Of a stretch of DNA of 64,000 bases, positions 22,126 to 35,615 are shown one piece after another. This DNA comes from Kluyvera genomosp. 3 (GTDB lineage Bacteria; Pseudomonadota; Gammaproteobacteria; Enterobacterales; Enterobacteriaceae). The position numbers and the translations under genes were made by a program. The stretch is taken from positions 1,178,001-1,242,000 of the forward strand of contig CP022114.1 of NCBI GenBank assembly GCA_002211745.1. The letters run 5' to 3'. The first letter of the stretch is position 1, and each line of letters begins with the position of its first letter. The notes beneath the pieces are model-generated. The model ran no database searches and was not told the DNA's origin. It was given only the letters and a program-made list of their open reading frames with translations.

Positions 22126-23924
22126 ATGAAGAATATACGTAACTTTTCGATCATTGCACATATCGACCACGGTAAATCAACGCTGTCTGACCGTATTATT
22201 CAGATTTGCGGCGGCCTTTCCGACCGCGAAATGGAAGCCCAGGTTCTGGACTCAATGGATCTGGAACGCGAGCGTGGCATTACCATCAAAGCGCAGAGCG
22301 TGACGCTGGACTTTAAAGCGGCCGATGGCGAGACCTATCAGCTGAACTTTATCGACACCCCAGGCCACGTCGACTTCTCTTATGAAGTTTCCCGTTCTCT
22401 GGCGGCCTGCGAAGGCGCACTGCTGGTGGTTGACGCCGGGCAGGGCGTAGAAGCACAGACGCTGGCGAACTGCTACACCGCCATGGAAATGGATCTGGAA
22501 GTCGTGCCGGTTCTCAACAAAATCGACCTGCCTGCCGCCGATCCTGAGCGTGTTGCGGAAGAAATTGAAGATATCGTCGGCATCGATGCGACCGACGCTG
22601 TACGCTGCTCGGCGAAAACCGGCGTGGCGTTACCGATGTACTGGAGCGTCTGGTGCGCGATATTCCGCCGCCGGAAGGCGATCCGGAAGGCCCGCTGCAG
22701 GCGCTGATCATCGACTCCTGGTTCGATAACTATCTGGGCGTGGTTTCGCTGGTGCGTATTAAAAACGGCACCATGCGTAAAGGCGACAAGATTAAAGTGA
22801 TGAGCACCGGTCAGGTTTACAACGCCGACCGTCTGGGCATCTTCACGCCAAAACAGGTTGATCGTACCGAGCTGAAATGCGGCGAGGTAGGTTGGCTGGT
22901 TTGTGCGATTAAAGACATCCTCGGCGCGCCGGTTGGCGATACCCTGACGCAGGCGCGTAACCCGGCGGACAAACCGCTGCCAGGCTTCAAAAAAGTGAAG
23001 CCGCAGGTTTATGCCGGCCTGTTCCCGGTCAGCTCTGACGACTACGAAAACTTCCGTGACGCGCTCGGCAAGCTGAGCCTGAACGATGCCTCCCTGTTCT
23101 ACGAGCCGGAAAGCTCAACCGCGTTGGGCTTCGGCTTCCGCTGTGGCTTCCTCGGCCTGTTGCACATGGAGATCATTCAGGAACGTCTGGAACGTGAATA
23201 CGATCTGGATCTGATCACCACCGCGCCGACCGTAGTGTATGAAGTGGAAACCACGGCGAAAGAGACTATCTACGTCGATAGCCCGTCCAAACTGCCGCCG
23301 CTGAACAACATCTACGAACTGCGCGAGCCGATCGCTGAGTGTCACATGCTGCTGCCGCAGGCTTACCTCGGTAACGTCATTACGCTGTGTATCGAGAAGC
23401 GTGGTGTGCAAACCAACATGGTTTACCACGGTAACCAGGTGGCGCTGACCTATGAAATTCCGATGGCGGAAGTGGTACTCGACTTCTTCGACCGTCTGAA
23501 GTCGACTTCCCGCGGCTATGCGTCGCTGGACTACAACTTCAAGCGTTTCCAGGCCTCTGACATGGTGCGCGTTGATGTCCTCATCAACAACGAACGTGTC
23601 GATGCGCTGGCGCTGATTACCCACCGCGACAATTCCCAGAGCCGTGGCCGTGAACTGGTTGAGAAGATGAAAGATCTGATCCCTCGCCAGCAGTTTGATA
23701 TCGCGATTCAGGCGGCCATCGGCACGCACATCATCGCGCGTTCAACGGTGAAGCAGCTGCGTAAAAACGTTCTGGCGAAATGCTACGGTGGCGATATCAG
23801 CCGTAAGAAAAAGCTGCTGCAAAAACAGAAAGAGGGTAAAAAGCGCATGAAGCAGATCGGTAACGTCGAACTGCCGCAGGAAGCGTTCCTCGCCATTCTG
23901 CATGTCGGTAAAGACAATAAATAA
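22126..23924 (+). CDS. lepA: Elongation factor 4 (LepA), ribosomal GTPase (frameshifted)
   Basis: Translational GTPase that acts on the 70S ribosome. G1 is AHIDHGKST (residues about 11-19), G3 DTPGH, G4 NKID, followed by the EF4-specific C-terminal domain ending ILHVGKDNK. One G missing at 22626-22627 splits it; the corrected gene encodes 599 residues, the E. coli length, and reads [13 protein letters not shown] over the break. It is the first gene of the lepA-lepB-rnc-era-recO-pdxJ-acpS run. The upstream neighbour has been replaced by the prophage. Confidence 0.97.
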
Positions 23925-23940
23925 TCTCTAAGGAGTTGGC

Positions 23941-24913
23941 ATGGCGAACATGTTTGCCCTGATTCTGGTGATTGCCACACTGGTCACGGGCATTTTGTGG
24001 TGCGTTGATAAGTTTATCTTCGCGCCCAAACGGCGGGAACGCCAGGCGGCGGCGCAGGTTGCCACCGGCGAAGCGCTGGATAAAAAGACGCTGAAAAAAG
24101 TCGGCCCGAAACCGGGTTGGCTGGAAACCGGCGCGTCGGTCTTTCCGGTGCTGGCGATCGTGCTGATCGTGCGTTCATTTATTTATGAGCCGTTCCAGAT
24201 CCCCTCCGGTTCGATGATGCCAACGCTGCTGATTGGCGACTTTATCCTGGTGGAGAAATTCGCCTACGGGATTAAAGACCCGATCTACCAGAAGACGATT
24301 ATTGAAACAGGCCATCCGAAACGCGGCGATATCGTGGTGTTCAAATACCCGGAAGATCCGCGTCTGGACTACATCAAACGTACCGTCGGTCTGCCGGGCG
24401 ATAAGGTCACTTACGATCCGATTGCGAAACAAGTGACAATTCAACCGGGATGCAGCTCCGGCCAGGCGTGCGGTAGCGCGCTGCCGGTCACTTACTCCAA
24501 CGTCGAGCCGAGTGATTTCGTTCAGACCTTCTCCCGCAGCAACGGCGGCGAGGCGACCAGCGGCTTCTTTGAAATGCCGCAGGGCGAGCGCAAAGCAGAC
24601 GGCGTACGGCTGGATCAACGTCAGGAAACGCTGGGCGATGTGAACCACCGTATTCTGACCGTGCCGATTGCTCAGGATCAGGTGGGATGTACTACCACCA
24701 GTCCGGTCTGCCGCTGGCAACCTGGATCGTCCCACCGGGGCAGTACTTCATGATGGGTGATAACCGCGATAACAGCGCGGACAGCCGTTACTGGGGCTTT
24801 GTGCCGGAAGCGAACCTGGTCGGTAAGGCAACCGCTATCTGGATGAGCTTTGAAAAACAAGAGGGCCAATGGCCTACCGGCGTGCGTTTAAGCCGCATCG
24901 GTGGATTCATTAA
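23941..24913 (+). CDS. lepB: Signal peptidase I (frameshifted)
   Basis: Inner-membrane enzyme that removes Sec and Tat signal peptides. Two N-terminal membrane segments, catalytic Ser in PSGSMMPTL and Lys in [11 protein letters not shown], then [14 protein letters not shown]. One G missing in 24684-24686 splits the gene. A second missing G at 24903-24904 destroys the normal end IGGIH and its TAA at 24911-24913, so the raw frame runs falsely to 24986. Corrected length 324, as in E. coli. It lies 16 bases after lepA. Confidence 0.96.
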
Positions 24914-24986
24914 TCCTCCGTTTGACTTCACGCGGCGGCCAGGCGTGCGCCGCGTGAATTATTTAGTTTTAATCTATTCAAACTAA

Positions 24987-26711
<1,725 letters not shown>

Positions 26712-26722
26712 GAATAACCCCG

Positions 26723-27428
26723 ATGGAGGGCTGGCAGCGCGCATTTGTTCTGCATAGTCGCCCCTGGAGCGAGACCAGCCTGATGCTGGACGTCTTCACG
26801 GAAGAATCGGGTCGCGTGCGCCTTGTGGCGAAAGGCGCACGTTCCAAACGTTCCAACCTTAAAGGCGCGCTTCAGCCCTTTACCCCCTGTTAGTCCGTTT
26901 TGGCGGCCGTGGCGAAGTGAAAACGCTGCGTAGCGCTGAAGCGGTTTCGCTGGCGCTTCCTCTGAGCGGCATTACGCTGTATAGCGGTCTGTACATCAAC
27001 GAACTGGTGTCGCGCGTGCTCGAGCACGAAACCCGCTTTTCTGAACTCTTTTTCGACTATCTGCACTGTATCCAGGCGTTGGCTGGCGCAACGGGCTCGC
27101 CTGAACCGGCGCTGCGCCGCTTTGAGCTGGCGTTGCTAGGGCACCTCGGCTATGGCGTCGACTTCCTGCACTGCGCCGGCAGCGGTGATGAGGTTGACGA
27201 CACCATGACCTACCGCTACCGGAAGAGAAAGGATTTATTGCCAGCGTCGTTATCGATAACAACACTTTTACCGGCCATCAGCTGAAAGCGCTGGCTAACC
27301 GTGAGTTTCCGGATATTGATACGCTGCGCGCAGCGAAACGCTTTACCCGCATGGCGTTAAAGCCGTATCTTGGCGGGAAACCGTTAAAGAGCCGCGAGTT
27401 GTTTCGACAGTTTATGCCGAAGCGGTAA
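26723..27428 (+). CDS. recO: DNA repair protein RecO (two frame breaks)
   Basis: RecF-pathway mediator that anneals DNA and helps load RecA with RecR. The N-terminal OB fold ([18 protein letters not shown]) and C-terminal helical domain are present. One C missing in 26883-26887 ends the raw frame after about 56 residues. One G missing at 27221-27222 disturbs [14 protein letters not shown]. Corrected length 235, slightly shorter than E. coli RecO at the C-terminus (ends FMPKR). It lies 11 bases after era. Confidence 0.93.
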
Positions 27429-27441
27429 CCCTGATTGCACC

Positions 27442-27485
27442 CATCCCGCTTTTCCCCTCGCCCCTTTAGGGAGAGGGCCGGGATG
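27442..27485. repeat. Palindromic intergenic element between recO and pdxJ
   Basis: Nested inverted repeat: CATCCCG at the left pairs with GGGATG at the right around inner CCCT/AGGG and CCC/GGG arms. This kind of 'gagagggccggg' palindrome occurs as a dispersed intergenic repeat in Klebsiella/Enterobacter-type genomes. It may also act as a weak attenuator inside the operon. Confidence 0.55.
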
Positions 27486-27523
27486 AGGGAAACGAAGTTA
27501 AAAATAAAAACACGAGGATTGTC

Positions 27524-28253
27524 ATGGCTGAATTACTGTTAGGCGTCAATATTGACCACATTGCCACCCTGCGTAACGCACGCGGCACCGCTTACCCGGA
27601 CCCGGTACAGGCCGCGTTTATCGCCGAGCAGGCCGGTGCGGATGGTATCACCGTGCATTTACGTGAAGATCGTCGCCATATCACCGACCGCGATGTGCGT
27701 ATTCTGCGTCAGACGCTGGACACCCGCATGAACCTGGAGATGGCCGTGACCGAAGAGATGTTGGCCATCGCCTGTGAAACCAAACCGCATTTCTGCTGCC
27801 TGGTGCCGGAAAAACGTCAGGAAGTGACCACCGAAGGCGGTCTGGACGTGGCGGGTCAGTTCGACAAAATGCGTGATGCCTGCAAACGCCTTGCCGACGC
27901 GGGCATCCTGGTGTCGTTGTTTATTGACGCCGATGATGCGCAGATTAAAGCCGCCGCTGATGTGGGCGCGCCGTATATCGAAATCCACACCGGCTGCTAC
28001 GCCGATGCCGTCACTGATGCGGAGCAAGCCAAAGAGCTTGAGCGTATCGCGAAAGCCGCGACCTACGCCGCAAGCCTGGCCTGAAGGTTAACGCGGGCCA
28101 CGGTCTCACTTATCACAACGTGAAAGCGATTGCCGCGCTGCCGGAAATGCACGAGCTGAATATCGGCCACGCCATTATTGGCCGGCGGTGATGAGCGGCC
28201 TGAAAGACGCGGTGGCGGAAATGAAGCGCCTGATGCTGGAAGCGCGCGCGTAA
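27524..28253 (+). CDS. pdxJ: Pyridoxine 5'-phosphate synthase (two frame breaks)
   Basis: Last step of de novo vitamin B6 synthesis: condenses 1-deoxyxylulose 5-phosphate with 3-amino-2-oxopropyl phosphate. The TIM-barrel start [18 protein letters not shown] and [13 protein letters not shown] are characteristic. One G is missing at 28078-28079 and one at 28184-28185 (GRAVMSGL when restored). Corrected length 243, as in E. coli. Its stop overlaps the acpS start (TAATG). Confidence 0.96.
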
Positions 28254-28629
28254 TGGCGATTCTGGGGCTTGGAACAGACATTGTCGAAATCGCCCGTATT
28301 GAAGCGGTGATTGCCCGTAGCGGCGACCGCCTTGCGCGTCGGGTACTTAGCGATAATGAGTGGGCCATCTGGGAGACGCACCAGCAGCCGGTGCGTTTTC
28401 TGGCGAAGCGTTTTGCGGTGAAAGAAGCGGCGTCGAAGGCGCTGGGTACCGGCATTCGTAACGGCCTGGCGTTTAATCAGTTTGAAGTTTTTAACGATGA
28501 ACTGGGCAAGCCGAAGCTGCGTTTATGGGGAGAAGCAAAGTTACTCGCCGAGCGTATGGGCGTGGCCCATCTGCACGTGACGCTCGCTGATGAGCACCAC
28601 TACGCTTGCGCGACGGTGATTGTCGAAAG

Positions 28630-28633
<4 letters not shown>
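28253..28633 (+). CDS. acpS: Holo-[acyl-carrier-protein] synthase
   Basis: Transfers phosphopantetheine from CoA to acyl carrier protein. Intact, 126 residues. The Mg-binding Asp is in GLGTDIVEI (residue 9) and the catalytic motif is [13 protein letters not shown] (around residue 58). Start ATG overlaps the pdxJ stop. Convergent with yfhL; the two coding ends overlap by about three bases. Confidence 0.97.
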
Positions 28634-28967
<334 letters not shown>

Positions 28968-28982
28968 TCATCGCACCGCAGA

Positions 28983-29830
28983 TCAAACCAGCTTTTTCAC
29001 CAGCGCCTCGCTATGGCGAATACGCTCCGGCGCCTTTTCCAGATCCTGCTGCACCAGGCCATAAACAGCAGATCGGTGAGCATCATCTGCGCGCTGGTGG
29101 AGGAAATCGCGGCGCTGCGCGTTGCCTGCTCTTCGGCAATGGTATACAGGCAGTGCGTCGCGCGCTGCTGTAGCGCGTTGGGCGAAAAGCCGGTAATGGC
29201 GAGCACTTTGCCGCCTACCCGTAACGTTTCGTCGGCGGCGAGATTGATCTCGCGACGCGCGCCGGAATAAGAGATTGCCAACAGCAGATCGTCCTGCGCC
29301 ATTGCCTGAACGGTGGCGAGCAGGGCGTGCATATCAAGCTCCGCCACGGCGTTGAAGCCAATTTTCATCAGCTTCCAGCTAAAATTGCGCGCCACCAGCC
29401 CGGAAGCGCCGATGCCGGTGAGGATGATGCGCCGCGCGCCGCGTAGCAGGTTGATGGTCTCCAGCAGTTTGTCTTCACTGTTGACGTCCAGTGAAGCATG
29501 CATTGCCGCGACGTTATCTTTAATCAGCTTCTCGCCGACCAGCCGTAGCGGATCGTCGCCGCAAATCTGATTATGTACCGGCACGGAGTGCGGGTTGACG
29601 TTACTCGCCAGCGCCTCGCTGAGCGCCAGCTTCAGCGCCGGAAAACCCTTGAAGCCGAGCTTCTGGGCGAATTTCACCACGCTGGACTGGCTAACGCCTG
29701 CCTGGCAGGCTAGCTGCTGTGAACTTAAATGACGCGCCTGATCCGGCTGCGCCAGAATAAAATCCGCCAGCTTACGATCGCTTTGCGCCAGCTGAGGATA
29801 ACGCTGGCGGATACTGATTAGACAATTCAT
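28983..29830 (-). CDS. yfhH: RpiR/MurR-family regulator YfhH (frameshifted)
   Basis: DNA-binding regulator with an N-terminal HTH_6 domain (SSQQLACQAGVSQSSVVKFAQ) and a C-terminal sugar-isomerase (SIS) domain (ILTGIGASGLVARNFSWKL, LAISYSGARREI). A phosphosugar effector is expected for the family but is not known here. One base missing at 29057-29058 scrambles the last 25 residues; corrected it ends LVKKLV at 28983 with 282 residues, as in E. coli. Confidence 0.92.
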
Positions 29831-30056
29831 AAGAACCTCATGGGCAAGATCGCCATCTCGCGCCAGAACACTGTTCTGATCATCTGCAAGAATTATGTAT
29901 TCTATTATACCGGAATATACCGAATTAAATATTCCATGCGCCGCTAAAAACGCAACTCTTTTCGCGCATCAGGTCCGTTAACTCGCCGTTTGGCGAAAGA
30001 CGGTCGGCAATCTGCTAGTCTGTGGGCTGGCCCGCTAAGGAATACAGGAGGCTCTT

Positions 30057-30692
30057 TTGACTAGCCACTCTCGCCGCGTGGTGTTTTTCGACCTTGACGG
30101 TACGCTACATCAGCAGGATCTGTTCGGGGCGTTTATCCGCTATTTGCTGCATCGTTTGCCGCTTAACATGCTATTGGTGCTGCCGCTGCTTCCCGCCATT
30201 GGGTTGGCGATGCTTATCAAAGGTCGCGCGGCCCGCTGGCCGATGAGCGTTCTGCTGTGGGGCTGCACCTTTGGGCGCCGCGAAGCCACGCTCAAGGCGC
30301 TGGAGGCGAGCTTCATTATCTGGTTTCGCGCTACGGTGACGCCTTTTCCGGTGGTGCAGGCGCGTTTAGACAACTATCTCCAGCACCATGAGGCCGACGT
30401 CTGGCTGATTACCGGCTCGCCGCAAACCTTGGTAGAGCGTGTCTATGCCGATGCGCCCTGGATGCCGCGCGTGAACCTTATCGGCAGCCAGATGCAACGT
30501 GCGCTGGGAGGCCGGGTACTGTCGGTGCGCTGCCTTGGCCATGAAAAGGTGGTGCAACTGGAACAGCGCCTTGGCGCGCCGCTGCGCCTGTACAGCGGTT
30601 ACAGCGACAGCAAGCAAGATAATCCACTACTCTTTTTCTGTGAGCATCGCTGGCGCGTAACGCCGCACGGCGAGCTGGAACAGCTGGAATAG
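30057..30692 (+). CDS. pgpC: Phosphatidylglycerophosphatase C
   Basis: Dephosphorylates phosphatidylglycerol phosphate to phosphatidylglycerol in the inner membrane. Intact, 211 residues. HAD motif I is VVFFDLDGTLH; a hydrophobic segment (MLLVLPLLPAIGLAML) anchors it; HAD motif III is in GYSDSKQDNPLL. The start is TTG at 30057 with AGGAGG upstream, giving the same length as E. coli YfhB/PgpC. Confidence 0.93.
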   Translation: MTSHSRRVVFFDLDGTLHQQDLFGAFIRYLLHRLPLNMLLVLPLLPAIGLAMLIKGRAARWPMSVLLWGCTFGRREATLKALEASFIIWFRATVTPFPVVQARLDNYLQHHEADVWLITGSPQTLVERVYADAPWMPRVNLIGSQMQRALGGRVLSVRCLGHEKVVQLEQRLGAPLRLYSGYSDSKQDNPLLFFCEHRWRVTPHGELEQLE

Positions 30693-30718
30693 CGGGCGCT
30701 GCGCTTTGCTGGATATTG

Positions 30719-30727
30719 TGTATAATG
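30719..30727 (+). promoter_or_regulatory. Putative promoter -10 of tadA
   Basis: TGTGTATAATG contains a near-perfect TATAAT about 30 bases before the TTG start of tadA, with a weak TTTGCT-like -35 about 17 bases upstream. It is the only promoter-like element in the 65-base gap after pgpC. Confidence 0.5.
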
Positions 30728-30739
30728 CGCCGCGTTTGA

Positions 30740-31261
<522 letters not shown>

Positions 31262-31270
31262 CGGGGGAGT

Positions 31271-32106
31271 CTACGCCACCGTTCGTTTTTCTCTTTCCGC
31301 ACTCGGTGAATGCTGAAAAAAACGACTGTAGGCCTCGGTTAAACGGGGCAATGAGCTAAATCCGCAGGCGCGGGCAATACTGGCCACCGAGCGTTCGGTG
31401 GTGCGCAGCATTTCCTGCGCTTTCAACAGGCGGTAGCGTTGGACGAACTGATCCGGCGTAAAGCCAGTAAACTCCTTGATAAACCGGTACAAAGTGCGCT
31501 TGGGAATGGCGCACTCTTCGGCCAGATGCTCCCAGATGACGTCCTGCTGCAAATTGTCCCGAATGCTGCGCAACAGCCGTCGTTTTTTATCATCATAACG
31601 ACCGCCCCGCGGTAATCTGACGCTGTTCTCCATCAGCATGCCCACGATCGTCAAAAGTATGGCTTCGGTGGTGACGAAATAAGTGCTGTCATAATCATCA
31701 TCCGTTTTGCTGTGAATCTCCCCGGCCAACTGGACCACACGCGCCAGCATCGCTTCGTTTAATGAGGCCGGCCGCTCGCGGTCTGCGTCTGAAGCTGCAT
31801 CAGCAGCGGCAGCAGCGATTTTACGAACTGAAATTCGCCGTCGCGGCGTAGCAGGATATTAATCAGCGACAGATGTCGGGTGGATTCGTAATAGTGAATG
31901 TCGTTGGCGGAGACGAAGAAAAAATCGCCCTTAAACACCAGATTGACGCGATCGTTGATGATGTGAAACCCGCAGCCCTCTTTCACAATGACGATTTCGT
32001 GAAAATCATGGCCGTGAATATCCGCCATCTCCTGATCGCGCGAGCTGAACAGCGAAAACGCGTGGGTATCGGAGAGGAAGTAGTCCTGGGCGAGCATAAT
32101 CTTCAT
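31271..32106 (-). CDS. AraC/XylS-family regulator of the rhamnosidase operon (frameshifted)
   Basis: Probable sugar-responsive activator. The N-terminal cupin-like region has HGHDFHEIVIVKEGCGFHIIND. The C-terminal double HTH has LAEECAIPKRTLYRFIKEFTGFTPDQFVQRYRL and SVASIARACGFSSLPRLTEAYSRFF. One base missing at 31768-31769 splits it; corrected length 278. It lies 19 bases downstream of the rhamnosidase gene in the same direction, so it is probably the last gene of its own operon. Resembles RhaS/RhaR in layout; the rhamnose effector is an inference. Confidence 0.8.
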
Positions 32107-32125
32107 TCTTCCTCTCCTGACATTG

Positions 32126-34104
32126 TTAGTTTACAGGCAGCGTTAACGCTTGCCCGGCGCTAAGCGGCCAGCTTTCGCCGCGCAGCCGCAGCACGCCGCC
32201 GCCGCGGGAGGCGCGAACCGTCAGCTGATTGTCGCGTAAGGTGAGCGTGACTTCACCCTCTTTAATCGGCAATGTGCAGTCCAGCACGCTAAAAGGTGCA
32301 AGCCACGGTTCAATGGCGAAGGTTTCATAGCCCGGCGTTAGCGGATGCAGGCCGACAAAGTAGCGCCCCAGCAGGTAGAGCGGGCTCGCTCCCCAGGCGT
32401 GGCACAGGCTTTTGCCAAACTTGTCGCCGTACATCGCGTAGTGTTCGTCGCCTTTAATATCCGGGTTGTACTCTTCCCAGAAGGTCGTGGCACCCAGCGC
32501 CAGCATACCGCCCCAGTAATCGCGCATCCGTTGCCAGACCACATCCTGTCGGCCGCACTGGCACAGCGTATCCAGCTCGAAAAAGGTGAAGTAGGGGTGA
32601 CGATGGGGCAATGGCCTCGTTCATCAGTACTCGCTCGACGATGGTCTGTCGCCGTTCGGGGTTACGGTATCAAACATCAGCGCGAAGATGTTGGCATGAC
32701 GAGTCACGTGACGTTTGCCGCTCTCATAGCTATCGATATAGGCGCCTTGCTCTTCGTCCCAGAAGAAGAGGTCGATGCTTTCTGCCAGCTTATCGGCCCG
32801 CCGCTGCCACTCGGCAGGATCCGCACCGGCGATCTCCGCGCACAGCGCCAGCGAACGCCAGGCCTTCAGCAGCAGCATCTGTTCGGCGCACACCGCGCCG
32901 GTTTTATCGATCTCGGCCCAGTCGATAAAAATCCAGTCGCCTTCTTTACCGCGAATAAAACCGCTTTCGTCGATATCGGGCATCAGCCATTCCATCAGGC
33001 TGACCATTTTGCCGTATACCTGACGGACAAACGCCGCGTCGTTGCTCATCAGGTAGTGCTTCTCAATGTTGATCACCCACAGCAGCGAGTAGTCGACGAT
33101 GGTATTGATATGCTGGCGCATCGGGTCGCGGCCGCGAAGGGCGAGCAGGGTGCGGCGGTTGATATCTTCATCGAAAAACAGATACGGGTTGATCAGCGTG
33201 CACTGCCAGGCATCGCCTGACCAGATCCAACGGTCGCGTTTCACGCCGTCGATGAAAAACAGATCGCTGCACAGGGCGAACGTCTCGCGCGAAACCTGCC
33301 AGATCTGGTCGATCAGCGGATCGTTGCTGTGGAAGCTGGCGCAACGCGGTTTGGCGATAAATTCATGCTCCGCCGCCAGGCTGACTGCGCCAGGCGCGAC
33401 ATCGGGAATAAAAACGTAGCGGAAGGCGCGTTTACGGATGGCGGAATCCGGCGTGACGTTGGTCTGTGAGTAGTAGCAATATTGGGTGTCCAGCGCTTCC
33501 GCCTGGGATTCGCCATAGCACAGCGTCACCGCCGGTTGCTTATCGCTGTTGAAGCTGACCGCGAGCTCCCCATTAACCACGCGCACGAAATCGAAAAGCA
33601 CGCCGCCATTCACCGCGCGTTCGCTTACCGGCAGCCGTGGTTCACGCTCAAAGTTAACGGCATTGGGAGAGGTCTGCGCCGAGGTATAGAGCGCATCACA
33701 GCCCACCGGGCGGTGTCGATATAGTCACTGGCAAACCAGCTTTCATCGCTGAAGACCTGCTCGCCTTCGACGCGCAATGCGGGAAGCCCGCTGGCATTGG
33801 CGACGTAGAAGGTGAGCGTTTGCTCGCCCACCGGGCAGGTGAGAGGGCCGTTGAGCGGCTGTTTTTGGCCGTCAATCAGCGCGTAGCCGGAACCTTCTAC
33901 CTGTACGGTGAAGGTCTGCGGTTCGCTAAAATAGTAGCGGCGGGTAAAGACGACGCTTTTGCAGCAGTCCTCTACGTGCCAGTAGGCGGGCCAGTCGAAA
34001 CCGCGCTCTTCGCGCTGCAGGTTTTGCAATAACGCGTGGCGGATCTCAAAGTCTCCGGCCAGCCAGATCCATTTTGCGCGAGCATTACGCCTTGTCATCA
34101 TCAA
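32126..34104 (-). CDS. GH78-type alpha-L-rhamnosidase (four frame breaks)
   Basis: Predicted to release L-rhamnose from glycosides such as flavonoid rutinosides. It has an N-terminal beta-sandwich part (residues about 1-220) and an (alpha/alpha)6 catalytic part with FIDGVKRDRWIWSGDAWQ, GDWIFIDWAEIDKTG and TTFWEEYNPDIKGDEHY, motifs of six-hairpin rhamnosidases. No signal peptide, so cytoplasmic. One base is missing at each of 33702-33704, 32658-32661, 32606-32609 and 32595-32598; restored length 660. The start overlaps the symporter stop (ATGA). The substrate is not proven. Confidence 0.8.
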
Positions 34105-35461
34105 TTCCCCAGACCTTCTGCATTCAGTAATTTTTGTTCTGCGAGCTGCTTCTTAATCTCTTCATACTGGTTATCGAGGGTATAAAAACGCCCCATCCAC
34201 AGCATCGAGACCACAATTAACCCCGCCGGGATCCACAGATAGCAGGCTTTAATCGCCATAATCGCCGCCGCCGACTGCTGCGCTTCCGCAACGTAACCGG
34301 TAGCCGAGAGCATAAAGCCGCTTAATGCCCCGGCTGCTGCCATCGCCACCTTGCCGATAAAACCGTTTACCGAGGTAAGAATGCCCGCCGTGTTGATGCC
34401 GGTTTTCCACTCGCCGTAGTCCACCGGATCGGCCTGCATGGAAAAATAGATAGCATTACGTTGCCCGAACCCCAGCGCCAGCAGCACCGCGCCAGACATC
34501 AGCCCCAGACGTTGACGCAGGAGAGCATCATAATGACCATACCGCCGAGGTTGATGGCGCAGGCCAACTGATACACCTGAATCTTACGCAGCCGTTTGGC
34601 GAGGAACGGCACGGTCAGCGTGCCCAGCAGCGGTACAAACGAGGCGATGCCTGCCGCCACGGAGGTGAGCGCGGTGTTACCCACGTAATATTTAAAGAAG
34701 TAGATCAGCGCGCCGGACTGTAAAAAGAACGCGCCCCACATAAAGAGAATATTGATGGCGAACACCTTCCACGGCGTGTTCTCTTTGAGCCCCTGCCAGG
34801 CGCGACGCAGGGTCATTTTTTCCGGCGTAATGGCGTAGCGCTCTTTCACGTTGCAAAAGCTGACAAACAGAAAGAAAGTCGACAGCACGCCGAACAGCGT
34901 GGCGGTATAGATAAACCCACGATCCTGATTACCGTTGCCCAACCAATTGACCAATGGCAGCGTGGCGACCGAGACAATCGTCGAACCAATAAAACTGAAC
35001 ATTATTCTCACGGAGGAAAGCACGGTACGTTCATGCGCATCGTTGCTTAAGAAAGGAAGCATCGCGTTATACGGAATATTGACTACCGTAAACATCACCG
35101 ACAATAAAAAATAGGTGATAAACGCCCATATTAGTTTGCCTGTAGTGCCGAAGTCTGGAATATAAAAGGCGAGAATACATAACAGGCCAAAAGGGATAGC
35201 GCCAATCGCCAGCCACGGGCGGCAGCGGCCCCAGCGGGTGCTGGTATTATCAATGAGGATCCCCATTAATACGTCCGTGACCCCATCGGCCAGCCGCGTG
35301 ATCAAAAACATAATGCCGATATAATAGGCTGGGAGCTTCATTATATCGGTATAGAAATACATTAAATATAATGAAATTAATTGCCACACTAAATTACAGG
35401 AAATATCGGCTACGGAAAAACCAAGCCGTAATCTCCAGGGAGACGCCGTTTTTGTTTCCAT
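34101..35461 (-). CDS. GPH-family sugar:cation symporter (frameshifted)
   Basis: Twelve-helix MelB-like transporter (glycoside-pentoside-hexuronide family). ADGVTDVLMGILIDNTSTRWGRCRPWLAIG near residue 60 is the family signature loop, followed by repeated hydrophobic helices. One base missing at 34503-34506 breaks it at residue about 320; corrected length 453. First gene of the symporter-rhamnosidase-regulator operon, so it probably imports a rhamnosylated disaccharide or glycoside. No catabolic rha genes are in the window. Confidence 0.82.
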
Positions 35462-35615
35462 ACAAACCTCATTAAACTCATGGGATAGTTGGCCGTATTA
35501 GCGATCCGGCCTGAGCATAGAGGTATTAGATAACAGCGTCTTTGCCGAGTCATCGGCTTGATTTGGCACTGGCGCGGAAACGAGCGTGACGCTGTCGGCG
35601 TTTTTGAACGGTAAT

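Noticed and set aside
32345-33220. A 291-codon plus-strand open frame opposite the rhamnosidase
   Set aside because: Shadow of the minus-strand rhamnosidase, which has clear catalytic motifs in its own frame.
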